This document shows positions 26,645-35,746 of a stretch of DNA of 64,000 nt, one piece after another. Under the pieces are notes generated by a model. It worked only from the letters and a program-made list of their open reading frames with translations, was not told where the DNA came from and made no database searches. The translations under genes were made by a program, and so were the position numbers. Every line of letters begins with the position of its first letter. Positions within the stretch are counted from its first letter, which is position 1. Source of the stretch: Paraburkholderia sp. IMGN_8 (GTDB lineage Bacteria > Pseudomonadota > Gammaproteobacteria > Burkholderiales > Burkholderiaceae); assembly GCF_038050405.1 (NCBI RefSeq), contig NZ_CP150901.1, positions 2,232,001 to 2,296,000 of the forward strand, given 5' to 3'.

Positions 26645-28168
26645 TCACACTTTTGCCTTGATCGGAATCGTGCGTCGCTTCTTGCCGCCGAACAGACTCG
26701 TTTCGCTCGCGCCGTCCGAACAACCGTTACCAAACGAGAAGCCGCAACCGCCCTTCAGGTCGTACAGATTCTCCGCATATTCACGGTGCGTGCTCGGCAC
26801 CACAAAGCGGTCTTCGTAGCTCGCGAGCGCCATTACGCGATACATGTCCTCTACTTCCTGCTGGCTTAAGCCCACTTGCGCGAGCACCGCTGCGTTCTCG
26901 CGGCCATCCACGTGTTTTTCGCGCTGATAGGTCCGCATCGCCAGCATCCGTTCGAGTGCGCGGATCACCGGCTCTTCGTCACCGGCGGTCAGCAGGTTCG
27001 CCAGATATTTGACCGGGATTCGCAGTTGCGTGACGTCCGGGATTTCGCCGTTCAGGCTCATATGCCCTTCGCTCGCGGCGGTGGTGATCGGCGAAAGCGG
27101 CGGTACGTACCAGACCATCGGCAGCGTGCGGTATTCCGGATGCAACGGTAGTGCGACGCGCCATTCCATCGCCATCTTGTAGACGGGACTGTGTTTCGCC
27201 GCGTCGAGCCACGCTTGCGGGACGCCGTCGGCGCGCGCCTGCTCGATCACGTCCGGATCGTTCGGATCGAGGAACACGTCGAGTTGTGCCTGATACAGAT
27301 CGGTTTCACGTTCGACCGACGCGGCGTCCTCAATGCGATCGGCGTCGTAAAGCAGCACGCCGAGATAGCGGATCCGGCCCACGCAGGTTTCCGAGCAAAC
27401 AGTAGGCTGTCCGCTCTCGATACGCGGATAGCAGAAGATGCACTTTTCCGCCTTGCCGGACTGCCAGTTGTAGTAGATCTTCTTGTACGGACAACCGGAC
27501 ACGCACATGCGCCAGCCACGGCACTTGTCCTGATCGATCAGCACGATGCCGTCTTCTTCGCGCTTGTAGATCGAGCCCGACGGGCAGCTCGCGACGCATG
27601 CCGGATTCAGGCAGTGCTCGCAGAGCCGCGGCAAATACATCATGAAAGTGTTTTCGAACTGACCGTAGATGTCCTTCTGTACGTCGTCGAAATTCTTGTC
27701 TTTGCTGCGCTTCTCGAATTCGCCGCCGAGAATCTCTTCCCAGTTCGGCCCCCACTCGATCTTCTCCATCCGCTTGCCGGTAAGCAGACTGCGTGGCCGT
27801 GCAACCGGGGGCGCCTTGCTCTCCGGCGCGGATTGCAGATGGTCGTAGTCGAACGTGAACGGTTCGTAGTAGTCGTCGATTTGCGGCAGGTTCGGGTTCG
27901 CGAAGATGCGCGAGAGCACCTTAAGCCTGCTGCCCTGGCGCGGCTCGATCGAGCCGTTCGCATTACGCTTCCAGCCGCCGTTCCATTTGTCCTGGTTCTC
28001 CCATTGCTTCGGATAACCGATGCCCGGCTTGGTCTCGACATTATTGAACCACGCGTATTCGACGCCTTCGCGATTGGTCCAGACGTTCTTGCACGTCACC
28101 GAACAGGTATGACAGCCGATGCATTTGTCGAGATTGAGCACCATGCCGATCTGTGCGCGAATTTTCAT
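26645..28168 (-). CDS. narH: Respiratory nitrate reductase beta subunit NarH
   Basis: This iron-sulfur subunit of 507 residues carries electrons from NarI to NarG at the cytoplasmic membrane face. Four cysteine groups are visible: CIGCHTCSVTCKNVW, CEHCLNPACVASC, CRGWRMCVSGCPYKK and CIFCYPRIESGQPTVCSETC. In the third group a Trp replaces a Cys (CRGWRMC), the known NarH substitution that gives a 3Fe-4S centre. Its ATG overlaps the narG stop codon and narJ follows 11 bases downstream. Confidence 0.97.
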   Translation of the reverse strand: MKIRAQIGMVLNLDKCIGCHTCSVTCKNVWTNREGVEYAWFNNVETKPGIGYPKQWENQDKWNGGWKRNANGSIEPRQGSRLKVLSRIFANPNLPQIDDYYEPFTFDYDHLQSAPESKAPPVARPRSLLTGKRMEKIEWGPNWEEILGGEFEKRSKDKNFDDVQKDIYGQFENTFMMYLPRLCEHCLNPACVASCPSGSIYKREEDGIVLIDQDKCRGWRMCVSGCPYKKIYYNWQSGKAEKCIFCYPRIESGQPTVCSETCVGRIRYLGVLLYDADRIEDAASVERETDLYQAQLDVFLDPNDPDVIEQARADGVPQAWLDAAKHSPVYKMAMEWRVALPLHPEYRTLPMVWYVPPLSPITTAASEGHMSLNGEIPDVTQLRIPVKYLANLLTAGDEEPVIRALERMLAMRTYQREKHVDGRENAAVLAQVGLSQQEVEDMYRVMALASYEDRFVVPSTHREYAENLYDLKGGCGFSFGNGCSDGASETSLFGGKKRRTIPIKAKV

Positions 28169-31100
28169 TGCCGACCTCCGTTTGCTGCGCGGACGGGTTC
28201 ATCGTCGAGCCAGTCCACCTTCGCCATCTTGCGCACGAGGACGAATTCGTCGCGATTGGTGCCAATGGTTCCGTAGTAGTTAAAGCCGTAGCTAAGCTGC
28301 GCATAGCCGCCGATCATGTGTGTGGGTTTGAGCACGATGCGCGTCACCGAGTTATGGATGCCGCCGCGCGTGCCGGTGATTTCCGAGCCCGGCACGTTCA
28401 CGATCTTTTCCTGCGCGTGATACATCATCACCATGCCCGGATTGACGCGCTGGCTGACCACCGCACGCGCCGCAATCGCACCGTTGATGTTGAACAGTTC
28501 AACCCAGTCGTTGTCTTCGATGCCGGCATCTTTCGCGTCGTCTTCGCTCAGCCAGATCACCGGGCCGCCGCGATTGAGTGTCAGCATGATCAGGTTGTCG
28601 GTGTACGTACTGTGAATACCCCATTTCTGGTGCGGCGTAATGAAGTTCAGCGCGATTTCCTTATGTCCGTTCGGCTTGCGATCGTGCATCGGCGAAGCCG
28701 CCTTCAGATCGACCGGCGGCCGATAGCTGACGAGGCCTTCGCCGAAATCGCGCATCCACGGATGGTCCTGATAGAACTGCTGGCGGCCCGTCAGAGTGCG
28801 CCATGGAATCAGTTCATGGACGTTCGTATAACCGGCGTTGTACGACACCTTCTCGCTTTCCAGACCGCTCCACGTAGGCGACGAAATGATCTTGCGCGGC
28901 TGCGCCTGCACGTCGCGATAGCGAATCTTCTCGTCCTCGCGATGCATCGCCAGATGGGTGTGTTCGCGGCCGGTGATCTTCGACAACGCGTCCCACGCCT
29001 TCACCGCCACGTGGCCATTGGTTTCCGGCGCAAGCATCAGCAGCACCTCGCAGGCGTCGATGTCGCTGTCGATCTTCACCATGCCCTGTGTCGCGCCCGC
29101 ATCGCGCACGGTGCCGTTCAGTTCCGCCAACTGGCCGACTTCAGTCTGCGTGTTCCATGCGATGCCCTTGCCGCCGTTGCCAATCTTGTCCATGAGCGGC
29201 CCCAGCGCGGTGAAGCGCCGGTACACATTCGGATAGTCGCGTTCGACAACATTGATTTGCGGCGCGGTCTTGCCGGGTTTCAGTTCGCATTCGCCGCGTT
29301 TCCAGTCGCGCACGTCGTACGGTTGCGCCAGTTCGGCGGCCGTGTCGTGCATCAAAGGCGTCAGCACCACTTCTTTCTCGACACCGAGATGGCCGACGCA
29401 CACGTCACTGAATTTTTGCGCGAAGCCTTTATAGATTTCCCAATCGCTGCGCGCTTGCCATGCCGGGTCGACCGCGCTCGACAGCGGGTGGATGAACGGA
29501 TGCATGTCGCTGGTGTTCAGATCGTTCTTCTCGTACCAGGTCGCGGTCGGCAACACGATGTCCGAGTACAGACACGTCGTGCTCATGCGAAAGTCGAGCG
29601 TCACCAGCAGATCGAGCTTGCCCTCAGGCGCTTTATCGTGCCACGTGACTTCTTGTGGTTTGGCGTCGTCATCGCCGAGGTCGCGCCCTTGTACACCGTG
29701 CGTGGTGCCGAGCAGATGCTTGAGAAAATACTCGTGGCCTTTGCCCGACGAACCGAGCAGGTTCGAGCGCCATACGAACATATTGCGTGGCCAGTTGTCG
29801 GGATGGTCCGGATCTTCGCAGCTCATCTTTAGCGAGCCGTCCTTCAGCGTTCGCGCGACGTAGTCCTTCGCGTCGAGGCCGGCGGCTTGCGCCGCGGCGG
29901 CGACCTTAAGCGGATTGGTCTGCAATTGCGGCGCGGACGGCAGCCAGCCCATGCGTTCGGCGCGCACGTTGTAATCGATCAGCGAGCCGCTGTATTGCTG
30001 CTTGTCCGCGAGTGGCGACAGAATCTCCTCGACACCGAGTTTTTCGTAACGCCACTGATCGGTGTGCGCATAGAAGAAGCTGGTGGAATTCATCTGCCGC
30101 GGCGGACGAATCCAGTCGAGCGCAAACGCTAGCGCAGTCCAGCCGGTCTGCGGACGCAGCTTTTCCTGACCCACGTAGTGCCCCCAGCCGCCGCCGCTTT
30201 GACCGATACAGCCGCACAGCATCAGCATGTTGATCACACCGCGGTAGTTCATGTCGGCGTGATACCAATGGTTCATCGCCGCGCCGATGATCACCATCGA
30301 CTTGCCGCGCGTTTTGTCGGCGTTTTCCGCGAATTCACGCGCGACAGTGATGACCTGTTCGCGTGGTACGCCGGTGATCTTTTCCTGCCATGCGGGCGTG
30401 TACGGCACGTCGTCGTTATAGTCGGCCGCACCGCCGAAGCCGCGATCCACGCCGTAGTTCGCGGCCAGCAGATCGAACACGGTTGCGACCAGTGCCTCGC
30501 GCTGCTCGCCTTCCTTGCCCAACGAGATGCGCACCGCGGGCACTGCACGCGCAAGAACATCGCTCTGCTTGCTGGCCGTGAAATGCGGCGTGTCGATGCC
30601 ACCGAAATACGGGAAACCGACCGTCACGACTTCATGGTCTTGCGCGCTGTCTTCCAGTACCGAGAGCTTGAGCTTGACATCGTCGCCGTGGCGCCCTTCT
30701 TTCGCTTCGAGATTCCAGCGGCCCGAATCAGCGCGGCTGTCCGGACCCCAGCGGAAGCCGATCGAACCGTGCGGCAGCACGACCTTGCCGTGCTCGTCGA
30801 AGGCCACCGTTTTCCAGTCAGGGTTATTGTCCTGGCCGAGTTTGCCGTTGAAATCGTCGGCGCGGAGGTAGCGGTCCGGCGCCAGCACCTGACGGCCGTC
30901 CGGCAGCGTGTGTTGCTTCAGCTGCACGAGCAACGGCAGATCGGTATAGCGGCGCGCGTAATCGTCGAAATACGCGCTGCGCCCGTTGAAGTAAAACTCG
31001 CGCAAAATCACGTGACCCATCGCCATCGCGAGCGCCGCATCGGTGCCTTGCCGCGGATGCATCCACAGATCGGCGAGCTTCGCCACTTCCGAATAGTCCG

Positions 31101-31947
31101 GCGTGACCGCGACGGTTTTCGTGCCGCGATAGCGCACCTCGGTGAAGAAGTGGGCGTCCGGCGTGCGCGTTTGCGGCACGTTCGAGCCCCACGCGATGAT
31201 GTAGCTCGAGTTGTACCAGTCCGCCGATTCCGGCACGTCGGTTTGCTCGCCCCACACTTGCGGGCTCGACGGCGGCAGATCGCAATACCAGTCGTAAAAG
31301 CTCATGCAGACGCCGCCGATCAGGCTCAGATAACGGCTACCCGCTGCATAGCTGACCATCGACATCGCCGGGATCGGCGAAAAGCCGACAATACGATCCG
31401 GCCCGTGCTTCTTGATCGTATAAACGTTGGCAGCCGCGACGATCTCGTTGACTTCGTTCCAATCGGCCCGCACAAAACCGCCCAGCCCGCGCTGGCTTTG
31501 ATAATCGCGGCGCTGCGTGTCGTTCTCGACGATGCTGGCCCACGCGTCCACCGGACTCGCCGCCACCGCGCGCGCGGCGCGCCAGTGCTTGAGCAGGCGT
31601 GCGCGCACCAACGGATACTTGACGCGATTCGCGCTATACAGGTACCAGCTATAGCTCGCACCGCGCGCGCAACCGCGCGGTTCGTGATTCGGCAGATCGG
31701 CGCGCGTACGGGGATAGTCCGTCTGCTGCGTTTCCCACGTGACGATGCCTCCCTTCACGTGGATCTTCCACGAGCACGAGCCCGTGCAATTGACGCCGTG
31801 CGTCGAACGCACGATCTTGTCGTGCTGCCAGCGCGCGCGGTATGCGTCTTCCCACGTACGGTCTTCGCCCGTGGTGACGCCGTGGCCTTGCGCAAAGCGC
31901 TCTCTCGGCTGTGCGAAGTATTTGAGTCGGTCCAGAAAGTGGCTCAT
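28165..31947 (-). CDS. narG: Respiratory nitrate reductase alpha subunit NarG
   Basis: This catalytic molybdo-bis-MGD subunit of 1260 residues reduces nitrate to nitrite in the cytoplasm. The N-terminal HGVNCTGSCSWKIHVKGG holds the His and Cys ligands of the FS0 cluster. YNSSYIIAWGSNVPQTRTPD is the block containing the molybdenum-ligand region. GRSAYFDDYARRYTDLP, ATWYEKNDLNTSDMHPF and the C-terminal domain with INGAIAARAVVSQRVNPG are all NarG-typical. The length matches E. coli NarG (1247 residues). It lies between narK2 and narH, overlapping narH by four bases. Confidence 0.97.
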   Translation of the reverse strand: MSHFLDRLKYFAQPRERFAQGHGVTTGEDRTWEDAYRARWQHDKIVRSTHGVNCTGSCSWKIHVKGGIVTWETQQTDYPRTRADLPNHEPRGCARGASYSWYLYSANRVKYPLVRARLLKHWRAARAVAASPVDAWASIVENDTQRRDYQSQRGLGGFVRADWNEVNEIVAAANVYTIKKHGPDRIVGFSPIPAMSMVSYAAGSRYLSLIGGVCMSFYDWYCDLPPSSPQVWGEQTDVPESADWYNSSYIIAWGSNVPQTRTPDAHFFTEVRYRGTKTVAVTPDYSEVAKLADLWMHPRQGTDAALAMAMGHVILREFYFNGRSAYFDDYARRYTDLPLLVQLKQHTLPDGRQVLAPDRYLRADDFNGKLGQDNNPDWKTVAFDEHGKVVLPHGSIGFRWGPDSRADSGRWNLEAKEGRHGDDVKLKLSVLEDSAQDHEVVTVGFPYFGGIDTPHFTASKQSDVLARAVPAVRISLGKEGEQREALVATVFDLLAANYGVDRGFGGAADYNDDVPYTPAWQEKITGVPREQVITVAREFAENADKTRGKSMVIIGAAMNHWYHADMNYRGVINMLMLCGCIGQSGGGWGHYVGQEKLRPQTGWTALAFALDWIRPPRQMNSTSFFYAHTDQWRYEKLGVEEILSPLADKQQYSGSLIDYNVRAERMGWLPSAPQLQTNPLKVAAAAQAAGLDAKDYVARTLKDGSLKMSCEDPDHPDNWPRNMFVWRSNLLGSSGKGHEYFLKHLLGTTHGVQGRDLGDDDAKPQEVTWHDKAPEGKLDLLVTLDFRMSTTCLYSDIVLPTATWYEKNDLNTSDMHPFIHPLSSAVDPAWQARSDWEIYKGFAQKFSDVCVGHLGVEKEVVLTPLMHDTAAELAQPYDVRDWKRGECELKPGKTAPQINVVERDYPNVYRRFTALGPLMDKIGNGGKGIAWNTQTEVGQLAELNGTVRDAGATQGMVKIDSDIDACEVLLMLAPETNGHVAVKAWDALSKITGREHTHLAMHREDEKIRYRDVQAQPRKIISSPTWSGLESEKVSYNAGYTNVHELIPWRTLTGRQQFYQDHPWMRDFGEGLVSYRPPVDLKAASPMHDRKPNGHKEIALNFITPHQKWGIHSTYTDNLIMLTLNRGGPVIWLSEDDAKDAGIEDNDWVELFNINGAIAARAVVSQRVNPGMVMMYHAQEKIVNVPGSEITGTRGGIHNSVTRIVLKPTHMIGGYAQLSYGFNYYGTIGTNRDEFVLVRKMAKVDWLDDEPVRAANGGRQ

Positions 31948-31984
31948 GGTGTCAGTCCTTGTCTAATGCTGTCCAGCGCCGCGT

Positions 31985-33418
31985 TCAACACGGCATTTCG
32001 GCGTGGCGCCGCGCGTAAAACCACCAGGTGAGTCCGACGCACAACACATAAAAAACGATGAAGCCGTATAGCGCCAGCTCCGGGCCGCCGGTGGCGAGAA
32101 TCGAACTGCCGTAGCTCTTCGGAATGAAGAAGCCGCCATACGCACCTATCGCGCCTGCAAAGCCAATCGCCGCAGCGCCTTCGGTGTTGCCTTCGCGGTT
32201 CGCGTGAGCGAGCGCTTCCTGGTCGGCGGGCCGCACGCCACGCAGGCGCAGATTGAGAAAAATGACGGGGATCATGCGGAACGTCGACCCGTTGCCGATA
32301 CCGGTGGTCAGAAACAGCAGCATGAACATCGCGAAGAAGCCGCCGAACGCACCCGCATGCGGTCCCCATGGGAATGCCGCACTGCCGGTCTTCGGCAGGA
32401 AGTAAAGGACGCCTAGCACCGCCAGCGCCATCACGGCGAAATTCCAGAACGTGACGCGCGCACCGCCGAGCTTGTCGGCCAGCCAGCCGCCGACCGGGCG
32501 GATCGCCGCGCCGACGAGCGGGCCGACCCATGCGTAAGTCAGCGGATTGACGTCCGGGAACTGGCTCTTGATCAGGAGCGGGAAACCTGCCGAGTAGCCG
32601 ATAAACGAACCGAAGGTGCCGAGATACAGCGTGCACATCAGCCAGTTGTGGCGATTGCGGAAGATCGTCGCTTGCGCGGCGAAAGAAGCCTTGGCGTCGG
32701 CCAGATCGTTCATGCCGAACCATGCGGCGAGTGCTGAAATTGCAATCCAGGGCACCCAGATGAACGAGGCGTTCTGCATCCAGACATGCGAAACGTGACC
32801 CGCTTTCGTCATCAACTGCGGCTCGCCGCCGAAGATGCCGAACACGCCGGCCGTAATGACGAGCGGCGACAGAAACTGCACAGCCGACACGCCAAGATTG
32901 CCAAAACCGCCATTCACGCCGAGCGCCGAGCCCTTACGCTCCTTCGGAAAGAAGAAGCTGATGTTGGCCATGCTCGAGCTGAAATTGCCGCCGCCGAAAC
33001 CGCACAACAGCGCAAGCAACAGCATGGTGGGATAGCTGGTGGTGTTGTCCTGCACCGCGAAGCCGATGCCAATTGCGGGGATCAGCAAGGACGCGGTGGA
33101 GAGCGCCGTCCAGCGACGTCCGCCGAAAATCGGCACCATGAACGAGTAAAAAATGCGCAGCGTCGCGCCTGAGAGCGCAGGAGCCGCGGCCAGCCAGAAC
33201 AGTTGATTCGTCGAGTAGCGAAACCCGAGTGTCGGCAAAGTGACCGCTACGACGCTCCACACCTGCCAGATCGCGAATGCCAAAAACAGCGCCGGAACCG
33301 AGATCCAGAGATTGAGTTTGGCGACAGATTCGCCTTCCTGCTTCCAGAAGGCTTTATCCTCCGGCGACCAGAGAGTCAGCGTGCGGCCGACCCGCGCGCG
33401 TGCTGTCGAGATATTCAT
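31985..33418 (-). CDS. narK2: Nitrate/nitrite transporter NarK2 (MFS)
   Basis: This 477-residue major-facilitator protein has about twelve hydrophobic segments. The nitrate-porter signatures are GFGGGNFSSSMANISFFFPK and the later FLTTGIGNGSTFRMIPVIF, containing the GNG-type loops and Arg seen in NarK proteins that exchange nitrate and nitrite. The start is the ATG at 33418, which overlaps the stop of narK1. A longer frame runs on out of phase through narK1 and is not a fusion. It is followed by narG 38 bases downstream. Confidence 0.93.
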   Translation of the reverse strand: MNISTARARVGRTLTLWSPEDKAFWKQEGESVAKLNLWISVPALFLAFAIWQVWSVVAVTLPTLGFRYSTNQLFWLAAAPALSGATLRIFYSFMVPIFGGRRWTALSTASLLIPAIGIGFAVQDNTTSYPTMLLLALLCGFGGGNFSSSMANISFFFPKERKGSALGVNGGFGNLGVSAVQFLSPLVITAGVFGIFGGEPQLMTKAGHVSHVWMQNASFIWVPWIAISALAAWFGMNDLADAKASFAAQATIFRNRHNWLMCTLYLGTFGSFIGYSAGFPLLIKSQFPDVNPLTYAWVGPLVGAAIRPVGGWLADKLGGARVTFWNFAVMALAVLGVLYFLPKTGSAAFPWGPHAGAFGGFFAMFMLLFLTTGIGNGSTFRMIPVIFLNLRLRGVRPADQEALAHANREGNTEGAAAIGFAGAIGAYGGFFIPKSYGSSILATGGPELALYGFIVFYVLCVGLTWWFYARRHAEMPC

Positions 33419-34725
33419 GATTGGATTCCTGCTTGAGAAGAAGCCTGATTGCGTGCGACGCCTGCCGCAGTTGTTCCTGCTGTCAGTACGTCTTTGCTGC
33501 GAACTTCGGTGAGATACATCCAGATCAGCGACACCCATACGACGCCGTAGAGCAGCATGAAAGCGCTCGAACGGATGCCCGTGAGATCGACCAGCAGTCC
33601 GAACATAATTGGCAGCGCGAAGCCGCCAAGGCCACCTGCGAGTCCGACGATGCCGCAGATGGCGCCGATGTTGTGCGGAAATTCGTCGCCGATATACTTG
33701 AAGGTGCTGGCCTTGCCAAATGCGAAGGCAATACCGAGCACGAACATCAGCACGGTGAACCACACCACATCGAGGCCGAGATGGAACACCTTGGGGCCGT
33801 CGACGGTGGCGATGGTGAAAACGGTTTGCGGATAGCTGAGCAGAAACAGGCAGATCCAGCTCACCCACATCACCCACCACGTCACGCGATGCGCGCCATA
33901 TCGATCGGAGAGCCAGCCGCCGACCGCACGCAAGACTCCGCCGGGCAGCGAAAAGCAGGCCGCGAGCAAGGCCGCGACACGAATATCGAGCCCGTATTCT
34001 CCGACGTAGTACTGCACCATCCACAGCGACAGCCCCACATAGCCGCCGAACACGATGCTGTAGTACTGGCAATACTTGAGTACGCGCGGATCTTTGAGCG
34101 CCTTGAGTTGATCGACGAAGCGCAGGTTGTTCGGCACGCGATGCGCGGGATCGCTGGCGGTGAAGAGCCAGAACAGCACCACGGCTGCGAGCATGGCGAT
34201 TGCATACAATTTCGCGACCATACCCCAGCCGAACGCCACGAGGATGGCCGGCGCGACAAACTTGTTGACGGCCGCGCCTGAATTGCCGGCGCCGAAGATG
34301 CCCATTGCAAATCCGCGGCGTTCTTGCGGAAACCAGCGGGCTACATACGGCGTGCCAACAGAGAACGAACCGCCGGCGAGGCCGACGAACAGGCCAATGA
34401 CGAGGAACTGCCAATATGCCGTGGCGTAGCTCATGAGCCAGATTGCGGGTACGGTGGCGAGCATCAGACAGGCCATCACGATGCGGCCGCCATAGCGATC
34501 GGTCCAGATGCCGAGTGGCACGCGGATTAGCGAGCCGGTCAGGACTGGCAAGGCGGCCAGCACGCCGAATTCTGTTGCGTTCAATTGAAGCGATTGACGA
34601 ATCGGGATGCCGATCACGCCGAACATCATCCACACCATGAAGCACACGGTGAACGCGAAGGTGCTCGCGGTCAGGATCGACCAAGGGTAGGTTGAGGCGC
34701 TGCTGCGGGCTGTGGTCGTTGTCAT
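33415..34725 (-). CDS. narK1: Nitrate transporter NarK1 (MFS, proton-coupled type)
   Basis: This is a second NarK-like transporter of 436 residues with twelve membrane segments. Signatures include GLAGGSFSVGTPYVARWFP and GLAGGLGGFALPIMFG, which match the type I (nitrate/proton symport) branch. I chose the ATG at 34725 because GGAG lies eight bases upstream; an earlier in-frame ATG at 34746 would place that site inside the gene. Adjacent narK1 and narK2, with a four-base overlap, parallel the fused NarK1-NarK2 proteins of other denitrifiers. It is the first gene of the nar operon. Confidence 0.92.
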   Translation of the reverse strand: MTTTTARSSASTYPWSILTASTFAFTVCFMVWMMFGVIGIPIRQSLQLNATEFGVLAALPVLTGSLIRVPLGIWTDRYGGRIVMACLMLATVPAIWLMSYATAYWQFLVIGLFVGLAGGSFSVGTPYVARWFPQERRGFAMGIFGAGNSGAAVNKFVAPAILVAFGWGMVAKLYAIAMLAAVVLFWLFTASDPAHRVPNNLRFVDQLKALKDPRVLKYCQYYSIVFGGYVGLSLWMVQYYVGEYGLDIRVAALLAACFSLPGGVLRAVGGWLSDRYGAHRVTWWVMWVSWICLFLLSYPQTVFTIATVDGPKVFHLGLDVVWFTVLMFVLGIAFAFGKASTFKYIGDEFPHNIGAICGIVGLAGGLGGFALPIMFGLLVDLTGIRSSAFMLLYGVVWVSLIWMYLTEVRSKDVLTAGTTAAGVARNQASSQAGIQS

Positions 34726-34860
34726 GGGAGTGGCTCCTTTTTTCATGACTCTGACTTTGCCGCTTCCAGCGGGGGGTGGGTATCCTTCTGATGGGGTTTT
34801 GCTTTTGTGCAGAAGGAGTAGGAGTTTTATTGGCTTGTAGTTCTTTTGGAGTATTGTTTT

Positions 34861-34970
34861 TTTGCCTTTTGCGGCGGTGTGGTTGTTTGCCTACGGCGTT
34901 GGCCTTTTCTTGTTTTGTTTGCCTTCGCGGCGCTTTATGTCTGTGTGCCTATGGCGGTGGGCACACAACC
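34861..34970 (+). repeat. Two end fragments of the inverted-repeat element
   Basis: Two tandem copies of the outer end block of the larger elements lie here: TTTGCCTTTTGCGGCGG with a following TTTGCCTACGGCGTTGGCC, then TTTGCCTTCGCGGCGCTTT with TGTGCCTATGGCGGTGG. The arms and 39-base core are missing. It lies in the 269-base gap between narK1 and the NarL-type gene, upstream of the nar operon. Confidence 0.7.
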
Positions 34971-34994
34971 AAAAGCGCTGAGCAGGCAAAAAAC

Positions 34995-35720
34995 CTAATC
35001 TATTGCGATCGAATTAACCGTCGCATAAACAGCGGCTTGCACCCTCGACCCCAACTTAAGCTTGCGCAAAATATGCTGCACATGAATCTTAACGGTGGTC
35101 TCAGCAATAGCCAGTGCCCGAGCGATTTCCTTATTACTCGCGCCGCGAGCAATATGAGCAAGAATCTCCTGCTCCCGCGCGGACAGCGCGCTATCCGACA
35201 CCGGTGGCGCCGGCCCAGCAACAGCAGCAACCGGCGGAGCCACAATCACCTCAGGTACAGCCCGCGACCCGGCCGAAAAATCATTCCCGGCCACGACGGC
35301 CCGATAAGCGGCCACCAACTTCCCGGTCATCTCGGGACTCACAACAGCCTCATCCCGCATTGTCCGCATGATCGACTCAACAAGCGTGTCCGCATCGACA
35401 GTCTTCAACAGATACCCCTGCGCGCCGCACCGTAATGCGGCACCCAAATCCCGCTCATCCTCGCTAACGGTCAGCATCAGCATCCGTGCTCGCGGCGCCG
35501 CCTCGCGCAAATCCTTGAGCGCGTCGATTCCGCTTACGCCCGGCAAATGGTTGTCCAGCAGGATCAAATCGGGCTGCAACTCACCAGCACGCCGTTGCGC
35601 TTCGCCAGCGTCGGCCGCTTCGCCGACCACCCGGAATCGTGCATCCTCCCCAAGCAAAGCAATCAGCCCGCGCCGAAGCAATGCGTGGTCATCGACCACC
35701 AGCAAACGAATTGGAATCAT
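34995..35720 (-). CDS. narL: NarL-type response regulator
   Basis: This 241-residue regulator has a receiver domain with Asp56 in LILLDNHLPG, Asp10/11 and Lys in GYLLKTVD. The C-terminal LuxR-type helix-turn-helix (about residues 180-241) contains LSAREQEILAHIARGASNKE and VKIHVQHILRKLKLGSRVQA. The pairing with a NarX-like kinase next to narK1K2GHJI makes it the likely nitrate-responsive activator of that operon. The linker is Ala/Pro-rich and longer than in E. coli NarL. The start at 35720 gives the receiver directly. It runs on the same strand as the nar operon. Confidence 0.93.
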   Translation of the reverse strand: MIPIRLLVVDDHALLRRGLIALLGEDARFRVVGEAADAGEAQRRAGELQPDLILLDNHLPGVSGIDALKDLREAAPRARMLMLTVSEDERDLGAALRCGAQGYLLKTVDADTLVESIMRTMRDEAVVSPEMTGKLVAAYRAVVAGNDFSAGSRAVPEVIVAPPVAAVAGPAPPVSDSALSAREQEILAHIARGASNKEIARALAIAETTVKIHVQHILRKLKLGSRVQAAVYATVNSIAID

Positions 35721-35746
35721 ATTCAACGACCTCAATGAACCGACGC

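Noticed and set aside
28153..32031. Long plus-strand frames opposite narG
   Set aside because: They are antisense GC-rich shadows of a well-supported gene, without families or start signals.
31985..34684. An 899-codon frame suggesting a NarK1-NarK2 fusion
   Set aside because: The upstream part is out of frame with narK1 and has no likeness; the two transporters are separate genes with an ATGA overlap.
34776..34853. NarL heptamer-like sequences upstream of narK1
   Set aside because: One exact TACYYMT match (34814-34820, minus strand) and two near matches are within chance expectation for a degenerate 7-mer in this length.
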